A stretch of DNA of 64,000 nucleotides from an uncultured Prevotellaceae bacterium (lineage in GTDB: Bacteria > Bacteroidota > Bacteroidia > Bacteroidales > Bacteroidaceae): positions 18,012 to 82,011 of the forward strand of contig CAMAFX010000003.1 of the NCBI GenBank assembly GCA_945833925.1, read 5' to 3'. Position 1 is the first letter of the stretch. Every line of letters begins with the position of its first letter. Position numbers and translations under genes: made by a program. Below, piece by piece: positions 26,171-35,054 of the stretch. Below the pieces are notes generated by a model. That model saw only the letters and a program-made list of their open reading frames with translations, was not told where the DNA came from and did not search any database.

Positions 26171-26178
26171 CAAAGATA
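26171..26178 (-). promoter_or_regulatory. -7 element of dxs-trkA
   Basis: TATCTTTG on the minus strand (26178-26171), 23 bases before the dxs start. The -33 box is not clear. Confidence 0.5.
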
Positions 26179-26254
26179 CAAAAATAAATGGAGAATGTCG
26201 GTGCTTGGTGTTAAGAATTTGTTTAAATCGATACGCGCTATCGACATTTTTGTG

Positions 26255-26262
26255 TAAATTTG
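26255..26262 (+). promoter_or_regulatory. -7 element of the GSCFA gene
   Basis: TAAATTTG, about 54 bases before the ATG at 26316. The -33 box is not clear. Confidence 0.5.
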
Positions 26263-26315
26263 CAGTAAGAAAAGGGAAAGCCATTTCATTTTCCCTTGAA
26301 TGGAAACAGATAACT

Positions 26316-27146
26316 ATGACCGTAGAATCCGAGAATATAAAGCATTCTGTGGTAGAGACATTGCCACTGCTGCGCCCCATAGAGAGGGGCGACAGTCTCG
26401 TCATGCTGGGCTCGTGCTTTGCTCAGTATATGGGCGAACGCATGGCTGCCGACGGTTTCGAGGTGATGGTCAATCCGTTGGGAACGCTGTTCAATCCCTT
26501 CAGCATCGCCGCCACGGTCAGGACAGCCCTTGACGAGGATGCGCACTTCCCATTGTTCGCAGCCGACGGCGAGTGGCGATGCTGGTTGGCTAACACGCGT
26601 TTCAGGGCGTCTACACCCGAAGAACTTGCCGGAATACTGAAGGAGAGATATTCCGCTCTGCGCGACGCCCTGCTCACGGCTCGGCATCTGGTGCTGACGC
26701 TGGGCACCAACGTGTGCTACAGGACAGACTATGCTGACCCTTCAGCCGGTGGCAGTGTGAGCGACATCGTCGTGACCAACTGCCAGCGCCAGCCCGACCG
26801 CCTCTTCCGTGAGTGGCGAGCAAGCCTTGGCGAGGTGACGGATGAACTGCAGGGTATGCTGAACATACTCTTGAAGAGGAATCCATCACTGCAGGTTATC
26901 CTTACGGTCAGTCCCTACCGCTATCACAAGTACGGCTATCATGGAAGCCAGCTCTCCAAGGCAACGCTGCTTCTGGCAGAGGAGCAACTCGTAAGGCTCT
27001 TTCCGTGTAACTGCTGTTATTTTCCTGCGTACGAGATACTGCTCGACGAACTGCGTGACTATCGTTTCTATGCGCCCGACGGACATCACCCGGGCGATGA
27101 GGCGGTGGATGTGATATGGGAGCGTTTCAGTAAGCAGATAAAGTAA
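26316..27146 (+). CDS. GSCFA domain protein
   Basis: 276 residues from the ATG at 26316; a longer opening from 26205 contains the promoter and is rejected. The name-giving motif GSCFAQYMGERM is at about residues 31-42, followed by NPLGTLFNPFSI, LTLGTNVCYR, ILTVSPYRY and a late DGHHPGDEAVDVIW. This is the catalytic layout of an SGNH-like hydrolase (Ser in GSCFA, Asp/His near the end). The natural substrate is unknown. No signal peptide. It precedes murF-alr by 28 bp in the same direction, so a link with cell-wall synthesis is possible. Confidence 0.85.
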   Translation: MTVESENIKHSVVETLPLLRPIERGDSLVMLGSCFAQYMGERMAADGFEVMVNPLGTLFNPFSIAATVRTALDEDAHFPLFAADGEWRCWLANTRFRASTPEELAGILKERYSALRDALLTARHLVLTLGTNVCYRTDYADPSAGGSVSDIVVTNCQRQPDRLFREWRASLGEVTDELQGMLNILLKRNPSLQVILTVSPYRYHKYGYHGSQLSKATLLLAEEQLVRLFPCNCCYFPAYEILLDELRDYRFYAPDGHHPGDEAVDVIWERFSKQIK

Positions 27147-27174
27147 GAAAAAGAAACTCACCAAACACAAGAAT

Positions 27175-29637
27175 ATGTACACAACATCTCATATATCAAC
27201 ACTGATAGGCGCTCACCAGATGGGTGACGCTGAGATAGAAATTAAATGGCTCCTTACGGATAGCCGTAGTCTTTGCTTTCCCGAGGAGACCCTGTTTTTT
27301 GCCATCAAGACAGTGCGTGGCAACGGACACCGCTACATACCGTCGCTCTACAGACGTGGAGTGAGGGCTTTCGTAGTAAGCGAGAAACCAGAGATTCCTT
27401 ATCCTGACGCCACATACCTGATAGTGCCCGACACGCTGAGCGCACTGCAGCGGCTGGCAGAGCGTCACCGCGAGCGCTTCGATGTGCCGGTTATCGGGGT
27501 CACCGGCAGCAACGGCAAGACAACCGTCAAGGAATGGCTCTACCAGATGCTCTCGCCCGAGCGTGTCGTGACTCGCAGCCCCCGCAGTTACAACAGCCAG
27601 ATTGGCGTACCCTTGAGTGTATGGTCACTTGAAGAGCAGACTCAACTCGCCATCTTCGAGGCTGGCATCAGCGAGCCTGGCGAGATGGAGGCGCTTGCCG
27701 GCATCATACAGCCTACCATAGGTGTGTTCACCTGCCTTGGTGATGCGCATCAGGAGAACTTCTCTTCGTTGGAGCAGAAATGCATGGAGAAGCTGCAACT
27801 CTTCAAGGATTCGTCGGTTCTCTTTATGCCTGTCATGGATGCGTCTGCCGACAGTACTGCTAACACGCTTGAGGTGCAGAGTTCGGACTTCGTCAGACGC
27901 TGCGTGGAAAAGAGCGCGTTCAAGGGCGAACTGATAATGGTGGCGCCCGAGGACTTCGCCGGCATCTGCGGTGGCAGTGCCGAATCTCCACTGAACTGGA
28001 ATGGTAAGGACGGAGCATTGAGTGTCGACGCCATGCTTTGTGCTGCTGTATGCCGCTACCTGGGTATGCCCGACGATATCATAGCAGAGCGCCTCGGGCA
28101 ACTGCAGCCTGTGGCAATGCGACTGGAGGTGAAGGAGGGCAGGCATGGTTGTACGCTGATCAACGACAGTTACAACAGCGACCTGGGCAGTCTGGACATC
28201 GCCCTTGACTTTATGAGTCGACGCTCGGACACTAAGAATAGAAACCAAGTGCTTATACTAAGCGATATAGAACAAAGCGGCTATGATTCGGACACCCTCT
28301 ACAGGAGAGTGGCTGCCTTGGTGGCAGGTCGTGGCATAACGCGTTTCTTCGGAGTGGGAGAGTGTCTGTGCAATGCTGCAGCGCACTTTGCCATGGCAGG
28401 GGTGGAGCGTTACTTCTTCCCTACAACCGAGGCTCTGGTAGAGAGTAAGGCATTCCTGTCTCTTCGAGACGAGGTCGTTCTGATTAAGGGCGCACGTCGC
28501 TTCCATTTCGAGAACGTGACAGACCTGCTCGAGATGAAAGTTCACGAAACGATTCTCGAGGTTAACCTGAGTGCCGTGGTAGACAATCTGAATTATTATC
28601 GCTCGTTCATGAAACCAGACACCAAGATGGTTTGCATGATAAAGGCAAGCGGATATGGAGCAGGCAGCGTCGAACTGGCACGTACGCTGCAGGACAGCAG
28701 GGTTGACTACCTGGCTGTAGCAGTTGCTGACGAGGGTGTTGAGCTGCGTCGCGCCGGCATCACGGCTGGTGTCATCATCATGAATCCCGAGATGACGTCG
28801 TTCCGCACCCTGTTCCGTTACCGACTGGAACCAGAGGTGTACAGTTTCCGTCTGCTCGACGCGCTCATCAAGGAGGCAGAGCACGAGGGCATAACCGGTT
28901 TTCCTGTTCACATCAAGTTGGACACGGGTATGCACCGGCTCGGTTTCGACCCACTGAAGGATATGCCTCAACTGATAGACAGACTGAAGCACCAGAATGC
29001 AGTTATTCCACGTAGTGTGTTCTCGCACTTTGTGGGCAGCGACAGCGACGTCTTCGACGAGTTCTCGGCAATTCAGTACGATCGCTTCCTGAAGGGCAGC
29101 AGCGAGTTGCAGAGTGCCTTCTCACACCATATACTGCGCCACATGTGCAACAGCGCAGGTATCGAGCATTTCCCCGAGCGACAGATGGACATGGTTCGCC
29201 TTGGTCTGGGGCTCTACGGTATAAATCCTCGCAACAACGCTCTCATACACAATGTTTCTACGCTGCGCACCACCATACTGCAGATACACGACGTACCAGC
29301 CAGCGAGACGGTGGGCTACAGTCGACGTGGCAGACTGGAACGCGACAGCCGCATAGCAGCGCTTCCAATTGGGTATGCCGACGGTCTGGACCGCCTCTTA
29401 GGCAACGGACACGCCTACTGTCTTGTGAATGGCAAGAAGGCGCCTTACGTGGGAAATATATGTATGGATGTGTGTATGATAGATGTTACGGACATTGACT
29501 GCAGGGAGGGCGATTCGGCTATCATCTTCGGCAACGATCTGCCTGTCAGCACCCTTTCCGACGTCATTGGCACCATCCCCTACGAGATACTTACCGGTGT
29601 GTCACCACGCGTCAAGAGGGTTTACTACAAGGAGTAG
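27175..29637 (+). CDS. Fused MurF ligase and alanine racemase
   Basis: 820 residues. The first half (1-455) is a Mur ligase with ATP loop GVTGSNGKTTVKEW (108-121) and INDSYNSDLGSLDIAL of the C-terminal domain. The second half (about 460-820) is a PLP alanine racemase with MIKASGYGAG (Lys490), HIKLDTGMHRLGF, and GYSRRG with the catalytic Tyr715. MurF adds D-Ala-D-Ala to the UDP-MurNAc tripeptide, and the racemase makes D-Ala. The fusion is typical of Bacteroidetes. The Mur part has the short N-terminal domain of the fused form. A large inverted repeat follows the stop. Confidence 0.95.
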   Translation: MYTTSHISTLIGAHQMGDAEIEIKWLLTDSRSLCFPEETLFFAIKTVRGNGHRYIPSLYRRGVRAFVVSEKPEIPYPDATYLIVPDTLSALQRLAERHRERFDVPVIGVTGSNGKTTVKEWLYQMLSPERVVTRSPRSYNSQIGVPLSVWSLEEQTQLAIFEAGISEPGEMEALAGIIQPTIGVFTCLGDAHQENFSSLEQKCMEKLQLFKDSSVLFMPVMDASADSTANTLEVQSSDFVRRCVEKSAFKGELIMVAPEDFAGICGGSAESPLNWNGKDGALSVDAMLCAAVCRYLGMPDDIIAERLGQLQPVAMRLEVKEGRHGCTLINDSYNSDLGSLDIALDFMSRRSDTKNRNQVLILSDIEQSGYDSDTLYRRVAALVAGRGITRFFGVGECLCNAAAHFAMAGVERYFFPTTEALVESKAFLSLRDEVVLIKGARRFHFENVTDLLEMKVHETILEVNLSAVVDNLNYYRSFMKPDTKMVCMIKASGYGAGSVELARTLQDSRVDYLAVAVADEGVELRRAGITAGVIIMNPEMTSFRTLFRYRLEPEVYSFRLLDALIKEAEHEGITGFPVHIKLDTGMHRLGFDPLKDMPQLIDRLKHQNAVIPRSVFSHFVGSDSDVFDEFSAIQYDRFLKGSSELQSAFSHHILRHMCNSAGIEHFPERQMDMVRLGLGLYGINPRNNALIHNVSTLRTTILQIHDVPASETVGYSRRGRLERDSRIAALPIGYADGLDRLLGNGHAYCLVNGKKAPYVGNICMDVCMIDVTDIDCREGDSAIIFGNDLPVSTLSDVIGTIPYEILTGVSPRVKRVYYKE

Positions 29638-29677
29638 CGCAGTCTCTCCGTTTTTGTTCTGAAGCTGTGTTGTAGTT

Positions 29678-29754
29678 CTCGCAGCAGAAAATTTTTTTTC
29701 ACGTGGCAGAAAAAATTTTTCTACGCTACAGAAAAAAAATTTTTCTGCTGCGAG
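29678..29754. repeat. A/T-run inverted repeat cluster after murF-alr
   Basis: CTCGCAGCAG (29678-29687) and CTGCTGCGAG (29745-29754) are perfect inverted copies. Between them lie palindromic A-run/T-run units of the type CAGAAAAATTTTTCTG, repeated with small changes. The RNA could form a long stem with T-rich ends, so it may terminate murF-alr. The rest of 29755-29922 is AT-rich leader for the next gene. Confidence 0.75.
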
Positions 29755-29922
29755 AAATTTTTTTCTTCACGATAAAAAAAGTTGCTGAATTTCCGTACGA
29801 ATTTTTTTTTTGGTGGTATAATTGTAAATGTGGCTGCACGTGGATTTGTCAACTGTCGCCCGGTTGACAATGAAACGCCAGCGCGAGAAAAGAAATATTA
29901 TACCTATAAAACAAATTTTATC

Positions 29923-30351
29923 ATGAACAACAACATGTGTTTCAGCAATGCCGTATGTACGATGGCATCATGCAAGATGAGTGGAGAATGTGCGCGTTAT
30001 CAGGATTATCTGGCAAAAACGGAGCGGGGAGAGCAGTGCCTCTACATGCTCAATGTCAGTTGCCTCAAGCCTGATGCCAATGGATGTCAGTATGGAGTGC
30101 GCAGAGTGCAGCATAGGATGGCTGTAGGGTTCAGGAAGTTGTACGACTCGATGCCGAGGGCAAAGGCGAAGGGTTTCTACTTCTGTGCTACGTTTCCCAG
30201 TGTGACAGCGTTCTACAAGTTTCTGAATGGCAAGAAGCCTATGGATGCCGAATTGCAGCAGAAGATGCTCGACGCGTTTGCCAGCTGTGGGGTGGATGTC
30301 AGTGTCGGTTTTGACAAATATATAAATATAGACGTGAACGAGCCATTCTAA
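29923..30351 (+). CDS. Cys-rich small protein, possibly DUF6078-like
   Basis: 142 residues from the ATG at 29923 (MNNNMCFSNAVC). An earlier in-frame Met at 29782 sits in low-complexity A/T-run DNA and is rejected. Seven cysteines lie in the first 55 residues (6, 12, 17, 23, 39, 47, 55), enough for a zinc or iron-sulfur site. The second half has VTAFYKFLNGKKPMDAELQQKML, which looks like a helix-turn-helix-type segment of a winged or XRE-like fold. It recalls Bacteroidales DUF6078 proteins, but I cannot confirm this. No signal peptide, so probably cytoplasmic. Function unknown. Confidence 0.65.
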   Translation: MNNNMCFSNAVCTMASCKMSGECARYQDYLAKTERGEQCLYMLNVSCLKPDANGCQYGVRRVQHRMAVGFRKLYDSMPRAKAKGFYFCATFPSVTAFYKFLNGKKPMDAELQQKMLDAFASCGVDVSVGFDKYINIDVNEPF

Positions 30352-30376
30352 ATAAGAAATCGGGCTTGTTCACGTC
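30331..30376. terminator. Hairpin overlapping the end of the Cys-rich gene
   Basis: GACGTGAACGAGCC (30331-30344) pairs with GGCTTGTTCACGTC (30363-30376): 14 bp with one G-T pair. The left arm encodes the protein's last residues. No strong T-run follows. It lies between converging genes. Confidence 0.6.
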
Positions 30377-30419
30377 TGTCATGGTTCCTTTGTCCGGATA
30401 ACGAGTGCGGCGCTTCTGC

Positions 30420-31295
30420 TTAGTCGATGAATCGCTTTGCCAGTGCGCCGAACTCCTCGATGCGGCGGTCGCGCAGGAATGGCCACCAGCGGCGCACGTT
30501 TTCTGAGCGCTTCATGTCGATGTCTACAACGATGTTCTCCTCCTTGTCCTTGCTGGCGCGGTAGAGCAACTCACCCTGTGGACCGGCAACGAAACTGCTG
30601 CCCCAGAACTGTATGCCGTTGGTCTGACCGCTCGGGTCGGGCTCGTGACCGACACGGTTGACGGTGACAACGGGCAGTCCGTTTGCCACGGCATGGCCTC
30701 TTTGCACCGTGGTCCATGCTTCACGCTGTCGCTCCTGCTCCTCGGGTGTGTCGCTCGACTCATAGCCGATGGCAGTGGGATAGATGAGCATCTCGGCTCC
30801 CTGCAGTGCCATGAGGCGCGCACCTTCTGGATACCACTGGTCCCAGCACACCTGCACGCCGAGTCTGCCAACGCTGGTGTCGATGGGGTGGAAACCGAGG
30901 TCGCCGGGCGTGAAGTAGAACTTCTCGTAGTAGGCGGGATCGTCGGGGATGTGCATCTTGCGATATTTTCCGGCTATGCTTCCGTCCTTCTCAAACACTA
31001 CGGCAGTGTTGTGATACAGGCCGGCTGCCCGACGTTCGAAGAGCGAGACTACCAGCACGATGCTGTGCTCTTTGGCTAAAGAGCCATAGAAGTCTGTGCT
31101 TGGGCCGGGTATGGGTTCCGCCAGGTTGCAGTTGTCAACATCCTCTACCTGACAGAAATATGGTGTGTTGTGCAGTTCCTGCAAGACGACGAGTTCGGCA
31201 CCTTTGCCTGCCACGTCGGCTATGTTTCCTGCAAGTTTTGCCTTGTTCTGCTCGATGTTGTCCGAGCAACACTGCTGAATGAGTCCTACTTTCAT
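30420..31295 (-). CDS. aguB: N-carbamoylputrescine amidohydrolase
   Basis: 291 residues of the nitrilase superfamily. The catalytic triad is visible: Glu in VVLQELHN (about 40), Lys in KYRKMHIPDDP (about 112) and Cys in VQVCWDQWYPEGARL (about 149). The CWDQWYPE sequence is typical of N-carbamoylputrescine amidase. It splits N-carbamoylputrescine into putrescine, CO2 and NH3. The aguA gene ends 48 bp upstream on the same strand, which confirms the pathway. Confidence 0.93.
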   Translation of the reverse strand: MKVGLIQQCCSDNIEQNKAKLAGNIADVAGKGAELVVLQELHNTPYFCQVEDVDNCNLAEPIPGPSTDFYGSLAKEHSIVLVVSLFERRAAGLYHNTAVVFEKDGSIAGKYRKMHIPDDPAYYEKFYFTPGDLGFHPIDTSVGRLGVQVCWDQWYPEGARLMALQGAEMLIYPTAIGYESSDTPEEQERQREAWTTVQRGHAVANGLPVVTVNRVGHEPDPSGQTNGIQFWGSSFVAGPQGELLYRASKDKEENIVVDIDMKRSENVRRWWPFLRDRRIEEFGALAKRFID

Positions 31296-31343
31296 TATGC
31301 TATGTTTTGTTTATTATGAATGTACTACGGTGCGTGATCTCTC

Positions 31344-32393
31344 TTAATCTTGGGTTGATGGAATGATGCCGATGGGGAACTGCATGGTGCAGCAATGCAG
31401 GGAGCCGTGCTGGCGAATAAGCACCTGGCAGTCGATGCCTACGATGTCGTGCTTGGGAAATGCCTTCTGTAACTGGCTCGTTGCCTTGTCGTCGAGTTCC
31501 TTGTCGCCGTAGGTGGGCATCAGAACGGTGTTGTTCATGATAAGGAAATTGGCATAGGTAGAGGGGAGGCGTTCGCCGTCCTCGTCGATGCGTATGGGTC
31601 CCATAGGCAGTGGAACGAGGCGGTATGGGCGGCCGTCGATGGTGGTGAAGGTCTTGATCTGCTCCTCCATGAGACGAAGTTCCTCGTAGTGCTCGTCCTC
31701 GGTGTCGGTGCACTGCACGTAGGCTATGGTGTCGTCGGGGCAGAGACGTGCCAGCGTGTCGACGTGCGAGTCGGTGTCATCGCCAGCCAGATAGCCGTGG
31801 TCCAACCATAGTATGCGCTGTGCATGAAGAATGTTCAGCAGACGCTCTTCGATGTCAGCCTTGCTCAATGGCTGATTTCTGTTAGGCGCCATAAGACACT
31901 GGCTTGTTGTGAGGATGGTGCCACGTCCGTCGCTCTCTATGCTGCCACCCTCGAGCACTATGTCGAGATGGTCTTCGTACCTGCCACGCAGAATGGCCTG
32001 CTCGTTCATATGGCGGCATATCTCGTTGTCGAGCGTTGCCTCGAACTTCTTGCCCCAGCCGTTGAACTGGAAATCGAGCAGACTGGCTTCGGTGTCGCCT
32101 ATGAGAGTGATGAAGCCATGGTCGCGCGCCCAGGTGTCGTTGGTTGGCATACGGTGGAAGGTTATATTGCCCAATACCTTTTGTGGCAATTTCTCGTTAA
32201 GTAGTTTTTCTATTCTCTCGGGTTCGGGAGTGACGATTATGAGCCTCTCTCGCAGAGCAATCTCCAGCGACATGCGTATGTAGCATTTCTCGACCTCGCT
32301 CAGTATGGATGCCCAGTCGGTGTTGGCATGGGGCCATGTCAATTGTATTCCGCTTTGCGGATACCACTCGGCAGGCAGATGCTTGCTGCGCAT
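31344..32393 (-). CDS. aguA: Agmatine deiminase
   Basis: 349 residues if started at the ATG at 32393 (MRSKHLPAEWYPQSGIQLTWPHANTDW in shortened form), which matches the usual N-terminus LPAEW. In-frame ATGs at 32483 and 32477 would add about 30 residues of unknown type and cannot be excluded, since the promoter is at 32558-32565. Family marks are TWARDHGFI, VLEGGSIESDGRGT, DHGYLAGDDTDSHVD and the C-terminal GSLHCCTMQFP containing the catalytic Cys. It converts agmatine to N-carbamoylputrescine for AguB. The pair makes putrescine from arginine-derived agmatine. Confidence 0.92.
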   Translation of the reverse strand: MRSKHLPAEWYPQSGIQLTWPHANTDWASILSEVEKCYIRMSLEIALRERLIIVTPEPERIEKLLNEKLPQKVLGNITFHRMPTNDTWARDHGFITLIGDTEASLLDFQFNGWGKKFEATLDNEICRHMNEQAILRGRYEDHLDIVLEGGSIESDGRGTILTTSQCLMAPNRNQPLSKADIEERLLNILHAQRILWLDHGYLAGDDTDSHVDTLARLCPDDTIAYVQCTDTEDEHYEELRLMEEQIKTFTTIDGRPYRLVPLPMGPIRIDEDGERLPSTYANFLIMNNTVLMPTYGDKELDDKATSQLQKAFPKHDIVGIDCQVLIRQHGSLHCCTMQFPIGIIPSTQD

Positions 32394-32557
32394 CTCGCTC
32401 TGTTGCGGGCCAGACGTGTCTTTGTTTAGGACGAGTGTGAGGTCGTCGATGGACGCTGTTGTCCTGTGGAATATCATTGCCATTTCTTTGTCATTTAATC
32501 GTGTTGTCAGCGTCTCTGCGCCCGGCTTGCGCCATGGTGCATCAGCACTGCTGTGTG

Positions 32558-32565
32558 CAAATTTA
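32558..32565 (-). promoter_or_regulatory. -7 element of aguA-aguB
   Basis: TAAATTTG on the minus strand (32565-32558). The -33 box is not clear. Leader length is about 70 or 160 bases depending on the aguA start. Confidence 0.45.
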
Positions 32566-32681
32566 CGAATTTTACTGAATTTTACTGTTAAAATGTATGC
32601 ATTTTCGTTTTGTAATGTGAAAAAGAATTGCAAATAGTGGAAAAGACTTGCCGACAGATGGCGCTGAACGCGTTTTTTTCA

Positions 32682-32689
32682 TAAATTTG
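32682..32689 (+). promoter_or_regulatory. -7 element of the DUF3298 lipoprotein gene
   Basis: TAAATTTG, 22 bases before the ATG at 32712. Confidence 0.5.
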
Positions 32690-32711
32690 CATTCAGTTAA
32701 ATAATGTGCGT

Positions 32712-33578
32712 ATGAATAAGATAAAATTGACAGCCGGCGTGTTTGCAGCGACAATGTGTCTTGCCACTGGATGCAGGCAAAAAGGCGAAGAGCCAAGCGT
32801 GCCGGTAACGGTGGAGGAGATTCAGCACCCCATGGCCGACTTGAGCGAGATACATTTGGACAGCGTGACTGTAGACACAACCTGGGCACTTTCCGATGAG
32901 TACCGTAGCGAAACGATGGGTGACGAGGATGCTGTGCCAGGTCTGAAGTGCGTGGTGGATGTGCCGTCGGCTTCGCAGGCTCCGTTGCTTGCCAATGCGG
33001 TGATGGAGTGGATTAACGAAATTTGCATGAGCGGAACCTACGATGGCGACCTGATGGATGTAAAAGCCATGGTTGTAGATGCAATAAACAACCAGAAGAA
33101 AGATTCTGGCGGTATCTGTTCGGACAGCTATCGTGAGTTCAACATTCGCAAGGTGTACGAGAATGCGGCTCTCATCACTTTTGTCTATTCGGGCTACGAC
33201 TATGCCTTCGGTGCCGCACATGGCAGTCCCTATTGTGTTGGGGCTACTTTCCGCAAGACGGATGGAAAAATATTCGGCTGGAATATGTTCCGACAGAATG
33301 CTGACCTGCAACCTTTCCTGAAGGAAGGGCTGAAGAAATATTTTGAGGTGTCGACCGACGACGAACTCTCGGAGTCTCTGATGATGGATGCTCTCTACTC
33401 TGTGGAATATCTGCCTAAGGCAATCAACAATCCGTGGGTCAACAAGGACGGAATCGTGATGCAGTATCAGGCTTACGAGATAGCATGTTATGCCGCCGGA
33501 CAACCATACGTTGTGATACCTGTGGACAAGGTCGACAATCTGTTGACAACAACTGCAAGCAAACTTATCAGGCAATAA
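32712..33578 (+). CDS. Lipoprotein of the RsiV/DUF3298 family
   Basis: 288 residues. MNKIKLTAGVFAATMCLATGC is a lipoprotein signal with Cys21 as the lipidated residue. A GTG six bases upstream is a possible but less likely start. The C-terminal half (GAAHGSPYCVGATFRKTDGKIFGWNMF, then FLKEGLKKYF) is the DUF3298 domain also found in the anti-sigma factor RsiV and in PdaC. In Bacteroidetes such proteins are outer-membrane or periplasmic lipoproteins of unknown role; no anti-sigma helix or sigma gene is nearby. The next gene starts 44 bp later in the same direction. Confidence 0.8.
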   Translation: MNKIKLTAGVFAATMCLATGCRQKGEEPSVPVTVEEIQHPMADLSEIHLDSVTVDTTWALSDEYRSETMGDEDAVPGLKCVVDVPSASQAPLLANAVMEWINEICMSGTYDGDLMDVKAMVVDAINNQKKDSGGICSDSYREFNIRKVYENAALITFVYSGYDYAFGAAHGSPYCVGATFRKTDGKIFGWNMFRQNADLQPFLKEGLKKYFEVSTDDELSESLMMDALYSVEYLPKAINNPWVNKDGIVMQYQAYEIACYAAGQPYVVIPVDKVDNLLTTTASKLIRQ

Positions 33579-33622
33579 AAAACAAATTTCCCTGGTATCT
33601 GACAAATAGGAAGAGGCGAGTG

Positions 33623-34072
33623 ATGGTTAAGAGGAGGTCGGCATGTTTTGCAGCGGTTGCGCTGGTGGTGGTTCTGATGGCAGGACCAGTAACTGGAAGA
33701 TGCGTGACCATGGACAGCGTAGTGGGGGTGGGTGACGCTCCTGTTGCCTGCTTGACACACGACACTCTGCAGACAGACACACTGAGGGAGGTGGTGGTAA
33801 AGGCGGATTCTGGCATACACATACCATTGTCTGGCTCGCTGATAAAAGACGCTCATCGCAAGGACTATTCGCCTAATGCCATACTGCAGAGGTTGGCACC
33901 CACGCTGCACGACCAGATAATGCATCCCTTTGGATTCAAGGAAAGGAAGCAAAACCGCAAGCGGAAGAAGGTGAACAAGATACTGAGAGACTACGACATG
34001 ATAAATAGCGATCCGCTGCAAATGCTGCTCGACAGCATAGCAAAAGCGCAGGGTTACGAGCAAAATCGTTAA
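33623..34072 (+). CDS. Secreted protein of unknown function
   Basis: 149 residues from the ATG at 33623; a longer overlapping opening from 33434 runs out of frame inside the previous gene and is rejected. An N-terminal hydrophobic signal (CFAAVALVVVLMAGPVTG) is followed by a DTLREVVVKADSGIHIPLSG stretch. That stretch looks like the start of a carboxypeptidase-like/plug region (xxLxEVvVka), and a basic segment KERKQNRKRKKVNKILRDYD comes later. Probably envelope-located. I do not recognise a named family. It follows the DUF3298 lipoprotein gene and is likely co-transcribed. Confidence 0.65.
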   Translation: MVKRRSACFAAVALVVVLMAGPVTGRCVTMDSVVGVGDAPVACLTHDTLQTDTLREVVVKADSGIHIPLSGSLIKDAHRKDYSPNAILQRLAPTLHDQIMHPFGFKERKQNRKRKKVNKILRDYDMINSDPLQMLLDSIAKAQGYEQNR

Positions 34073-34121
34073 TTTTTCTTAAAATTATCATTTTTTAGTT
34101 CTTCATTTCAGCAAAAAACAC

Positions 34122-34129
34122 TAACTTTG
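34122..34129 (+). promoter_or_regulatory. -7 element of the NIF3-like gene
   Basis: TAACTTTG, 24 bases before the GTG start at 34153. An AT-rich stretch precedes it. Confidence 0.5.
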
Positions 34130-34152
34130 CACATAATTAATATAGCACAAGC

Positions 34153-34965
34153 GTGAAGATTAAGCAGATCATTGACGCCCTTGAGAGATTCGCGCCTCTG
34201 CCCCTGCAGGAAAGTTACGATAATGCTGGCTTGCAAGTGGGATTGACAGAGACGGAAGCATCAGGGGCTTTATTGTGTCTTGACGTGACCGAGGAAGTGG
34301 TGCGCGAGGCCATCGACATGGATTGTAATCTCATAGTGGCACATCACCCACTGCTGTTTCGCGGACTGAAAAAGGTCGGCGACGACACACAGGTGGAACG
34401 TGTGGTGAGAATGGCAATAAAGAACGACATTGCCATATATGCGGCACACACAAACCTGGACAATGCAGAGGATGGCGTCAACTATAAGATTGCAGAGAAA
34501 CTGGGACTGGTGGACGTGCAGATGATAAACCCACGCAGGGTGACGGTGAGGAACGGACTGCACGAGCGCACCGTCATGGCTGGTTCGGGTGTGATGGGGT
34601 ATTTCCCCGCTCCGCTCGACTCGCTCATCTTCCTTGAGAAGGTGAAGAACGTGTTCGGCGTGGAGTGTCTGATGCACAACGAACTGCTGAGCAGACCTGT
34701 CGTCAGCGTGGCTCTGTGCGGTGGTGCCGGCGATTTTGTCATGGACGATGCCATCAGGATGGAGGCTGACGCCTTCCTTACCGGAGAGATGCACTATCAT
34801 CAGTATTTCGGCATGGAACAGAAAATCCAGATTGGAGTGCTTGGACACTACCAGAGCGAGAAGTTCACGGTGGAGATTTTCCGACAGGTAATCGAGGACA
34901 AGTTGCCAATGATGCCAGTGTTCGTGACGAGTGTCAACACAAACCCGATAAAGTATCTCTTATAA
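34153..34965 (+). CDS. NIF3-like dinuclear metal-centre protein
   Basis: 270 residues with a GTG start (MKIKQIIDALERFAPL). Metal ligands of the NIF3 family are visible in IVAHHPLLFRGLKK (His-His), IYAAHTNLDNAEDGVN (His, Asp) and the C-terminal GEMHYHQYFGM (His and Glu). Many Bacteroidetes homologues are about 365 residues with an inserted PII-like domain; this one has the short form without it. Proposed roles include GTP cyclohydrolase-like activity, but the function in vivo is unclear. The next gene, the zinc-ribbon protein, follows after 89 bp, a pairing often seen in Bacteroidetes. Confidence 0.9.
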   Translation: MKIKQIIDALERFAPLPLQESYDNAGLQVGLTETEASGALLCLDVTEEVVREAIDMDCNLIVAHHPLLFRGLKKVGDDTQVERVVRMAIKNDIAIYAAHTNLDNAEDGVNYKIAEKLGLVDVQMINPRRVTVRNGLHERTVMAGSGVMGYFPAPLDSLIFLEKVKNVFGVECLMHNELLSRPVVSVALCGGAGDFVMDDAIRMEADAFLTGEMHYHQYFGMEQKIQIGVLGHYQSEKFTVEIFRQVIEDKLPMMPVFVTSVNTNPIKYLL

Positions 34966-35054
34966 AAACGCTGCGTGCCTGTTCCTGCGGTCGGTAATAA
35001 ACGCAGTACGGCAAAGGAATCGAGAATTTAATCATTATAAATACAATATAGTTT

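Noticed and set aside
29782-29922. N-terminal extension of the Cys-rich protein gene from the first in-frame Met
   Set aside because: The added 47 residues come from A/T-run DNA with no coding character. The ATG at 29923 has a better context and gives a compact protein.
32712-33578. Anti-sigma factor RsiV
   Set aside because: Only the DUF3298 part matches. The protein is a lipoprotein with no cytoplasmic anti-sigma domain or transmembrane helix, and no ECF sigma gene is adjacent.
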